From contig DAOWEW010000140.1 of the NCBI GenBank assembly GCA_030638305.1, forward strand, positions 1 through 7,228: a stretch of DNA of 7,228 nucleotides, written 5' to 3'. This document shows, piece after piece, positions 6,093-7,228 of the stretch. Made by a program: the position numbers and the translations under genes. Under the pieces are notes generated by a model, which saw only the letters and a program-made list of their open reading frames with translations, ran no database searches and was not told the origin of the DNA. Position 1 is the stretch's first letter. Each line of letters opens with the position of its first letter. Source of the DNA: Desulfobacteraceae bacterium (GTDB taxonomy: Bacteria; Desulfobacterota; Desulfobacteria; Desulfobacterales; ETH-SRB1).

Positions 6093-6353
6093 TTAGCCAG
6101 CTTTTAATAGCTTATCGTATTCATTATGTGTGCCTATCCAAAACCAAACAGGTCATTTGGGTCCATCAATAGCCAAAGCTTAATATTCGAGACCTACTCT
6201 GACTGCCCAAAAACGCTCAATTGGTTTGAAATGAAGCGATGGATGTTTGGGATTCACTTTGAGCAGGGCAAAGTTTTTGTCTGCTAATCTACGAATGTTT
6301 GCCAGCAATTTACCATAATACTTCCAAAACCTGGGGCTGGTGAAATGTTTCAT
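6093..6353 (-). pseudogene. Broken RelE/ParE-like toxin gene
   Basis: An 87-codon minus-strand frame that reads as a RelE/ParE-superfamily toxin but contains two stops. It begins MKHFTSPRFW, continues through IRRLADKNFALLK, HPSLHFKPIE and FWAVRVGLEY, then meets TAA at 6180-6182. The same frame resumes ALAIDGPK, a TGA, then VWFWIGTHNEYDK and ends LLKAG (TAA at 6093). Intact relatives read through this region with a Tyr-Arg-Ala-Leu type segment and a short turn before VWFWIG. The TGA can be explained by an inserted C and a nearby deleted base that restore the frame. A 57-residue truncated product could be made but lacks the C-terminal strand normally needed for activity. Its ATG overlaps the stop of an antitoxin remnant (ATGA), normal for such an operon. 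Family confidence is high; loss of function is inferred. Confidence 0.82.
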
Positions 6354-6438
6354 AACTTGGTGCAGCGATTGGCTTCAAAATCGGCAAGAGCTTCCTCGGC
6401 TAATCTATCCTTTGCGTGAATGGTATTACATTTGATTA
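6350..6438 (-). pseudogene. 3' remnant of cognate antitoxin gene
   Basis: About 28 codons in one minus-strand frame, ending AKDRLAEEALADFEANRC and TKL with TGA overlapping the ATG of the broken toxin. The four-base ATGA overlap and acidic helical sequence are typical of an antitoxin C-terminus. The frame is interrupted by the 180-bp palindromic element at 6439-6618. Joining across that element at the TTA repeat extends the frame by only ten more codons to a TAG, so the remaining 5' part is decayed or lost. The antitoxin family is not recognised. Confidence 0.6.
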
Positions 6439-6618
6439 GGAACGTGGACGAAATAACTTCACCAACTATGCATCACAGCTTCAGGCCACCTTTGCCCGAT
6501 CTCAAATCACAAAAATATTGAAATAGCCCGCTATTCCATCAACTTTTGTGATCTGAGATCGAACAAATCTGACCCAAATCTGTGCGCCTACTTGTGGAAG
6601 TTAATTCGTCCACGTTCC
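6439..6618. mobile_element. MITE-like 180-bp imperfect palindrome
   Basis: Two 88-base arms (6439-6526 and 6531-6618) are inverted copies around CCCG. The outer 22 bases, starting GGAACGTGGACGAA, match at 21 of 22 positions. A second 18-base block near the centre (6497-6514 against 6544-6561) matches at 17 of 18, and AAATAG/CTATT pairs at the tip. The middle of the arms is more diverged. TTA occurs directly on both sides (6436-6438 and 6619-6621) and may be a target duplication. There is no coding capacity. This is the expected form of a non-autonomous miniature inverted-repeat element mobilised in trans, or of a hairpin-type intergenic repeat. The parent transposase family is not known to me. 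Confidence 0.72.
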
Positions 6619-6660
6619 TTAATAAAAGTTTCCCAAACGGTTCAGAATACTATAATTCGA

Positions 6661-6813
6661 TTACACGATTTGTGCAAGTTTTACTGTAATAGCTCTTTTC
6701 GGACCGACAGCTCCATGGAGAACCGGACCTTTTGGAGCAAAACATAAAATTTTGAGAGCAGGGCTGGATTGCAGTCCCTGCTTTAAGCGACAGTGCAGTA
6801 CAATAGACTGCAT
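6661..6813 (-). other. Small open frame, 50 codons, doubtful
   Basis: An ATG-initiated minus-strand frame ends in the protein-like segment FAPKGPVLHGAVGPKRAI and TVKLAQIV. It has no visible Shine-Dalgarno and overlaps the hairpin cluster, and its frame is closed by TGA shortly upstream. It may be a fragment of a larger gene, part of a repeat, or chance. No family is recognised. Confidence 0.15.
6757..6812. repeat. Two adjacent small hairpins
   Basis: AGCAGGG/CCCTGCT (6757-6782), extendable by CTG/CAG with one bulged base, is followed by TGCAGT/ACTGCA (6794-6812). A perfect palindrome CTCCATGGAG lies just upstream at 6711-6720. The grouping resembles intergenic palindromic repeats; no function can be assigned. 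Confidence 0.4.
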
Positions 6814-6833
6814 GAAGCAAATTTCTGTAGAGC

Positions 6834-6933
6834 AGGTTCTGGACGCAGTAATTTCCCCAACTATCCATCACAGCTTCAGACCGCCTTTGCCAAATCTCAA
6901 ATCCAGTCTCAAATCCCAAAAATATCAAAATAG
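6834..6933 (+). repeat. Diverged second copy of the palindrome's left arm
   Basis: This stretch aligns with 6438-6526 in the same orientation. Its core CCAACTATCCATCACAGCTT and the following bases match at about 32 of 35 positions, and the outer end is recognisable but diverged. A 12-base tandem duplication (TCTCAAATC at 6895 and 6907) lengthens it. No matching right arm is seen downstream, so it looks like a half element or an older, eroded copy. Confidence 0.6.
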
Positions 6934-6935
6934 AT

Positions 6936-7228
6936 AAGGAGTTTTTGTTGACTTTTAAGCAGAATCAATTATTGTCTTTCAATAATATAAAAATAATAAG
7001 AGACATAATGTATGGCCAATCCATTTATAATGCGCGTAATTCCATCTAATTATCCATTTGCCAACAAAATTCAAGAATTAAAAGAACTTTCCTGATTATA
7101 ACGGATTTGGGGGAGGCTGTTTTTTCGAGACTTTTGTGTGACTTTCGTATAACGTAGAATTGAACAATATTACGTTTTATGCGAGGCCACATGAACAAAA
7201 CAACTTCGGATTCAACCTGTCGCCACAA
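6936..7228. other. Non-coding stretch to window end, nothing identified
   Basis: AT-rich DNA without a convincing gene. The minus-strand frame running from the right edge to 7046 begins with WRQVESEVV-like sequence but has no recognisable family; the right edge could hold the end of an off-window element. An imperfect inverted repeat, CGTATAACGTA against TACGTTTTATGCG, lies at about 7147-7183. Confidence 0.3.

Noticed and set aside
6438..6933. Repeats as a CRISPR array
   Set aside because: Only two diverged copies of about 90 bases at irregular spacing, one of them palindromic with its own partner; no spacer pattern.
6650..6937. Overlapping 61- and 92-codon frames on both strands
   Set aside because: They cross the repeat copy and the hairpins, have no ribosome sites and look cysteine/serine rich in the manner of chance frames.
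7046..7228. Minus-strand frame open to the right edge
   Set aside because: No recognisable motif and only a TTG start at the boundary; it could be a gene end but cannot be supported.

Overview
The window looks like chromosomal DNA of an AT-rich Gram-negative bacterium. It carries a cell-surface polysaccharide / lipopolysaccharide (LPS) core locus followed by about 1.3 kb of decayed, repeat-rich DNA. The Gram-negative assignment rests on two proteins of the Kdo/WaaP-type LPS kinase superfamily, two GT4-like glycosyltransferases and a small methyltransferase of a kind common in LPS/O-antigen clusters. The protein flavour recalls Desulfobacterota (sulfate-reducer-like) genomes, but that is an impression, not a demonstration.

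Layout: (1) 3-2965, plus strand: the 3' part of a tandem two-domain sugar-kinase-like gene (cut by the left edge), a class I SAM methyltransferase, and a GT-B glycosyltransferase. (2) 2966-3181, between convergent gene sets: a short open stretch that may be a coding remnant. (3) 5918-3182, minus strand, a compact four-gene operon: WaaG-like glycosyltransferase, HigB toxin, HigA antitoxin, WaaP-like LPS kinase. The toxin gene starts inside the 3' end of the glycosyltransferase gene. higB-higA and higA-kinase are each separated by nine bases, with the Shine-Dalgarno sequence of the downstream gene overlapping the stop codon of the upstream one. (4) 5919-7228: no intact gene. It holds a possibly structured RNA segment, a broken RelE/ParE-like toxin with two in-frame stops, the end of its antitoxin, a 180-bp imperfect palindrome with 22-bp terminal inverted repeats (MITE-like) sitting in the antitoxin remnant between TTA direct repeats, a diverged second copy of one arm of that element about 400 bp away, and a cluster of small hairpins.

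How it works together: the glycosyltransferases probably add core or O-chain sugars, the kinases probably phosphorylate heptose/Kdo-type residues, and the methyltransferase probably modifies a sugar. The higBA pair sits inside this operon, so its expression is probably tied to transcription of the surface-sugar genes. A second, dead toxin-antitoxin locus upstream suggests the neighbourhood repeatedly receives such modules. No wholly new system can be demonstrated from sequence alone. The most unusual points are the operon-embedded, overlapping higBA, the tandem kinase with a 12-A tract, and the palindromic element within the dead antitoxin gene.
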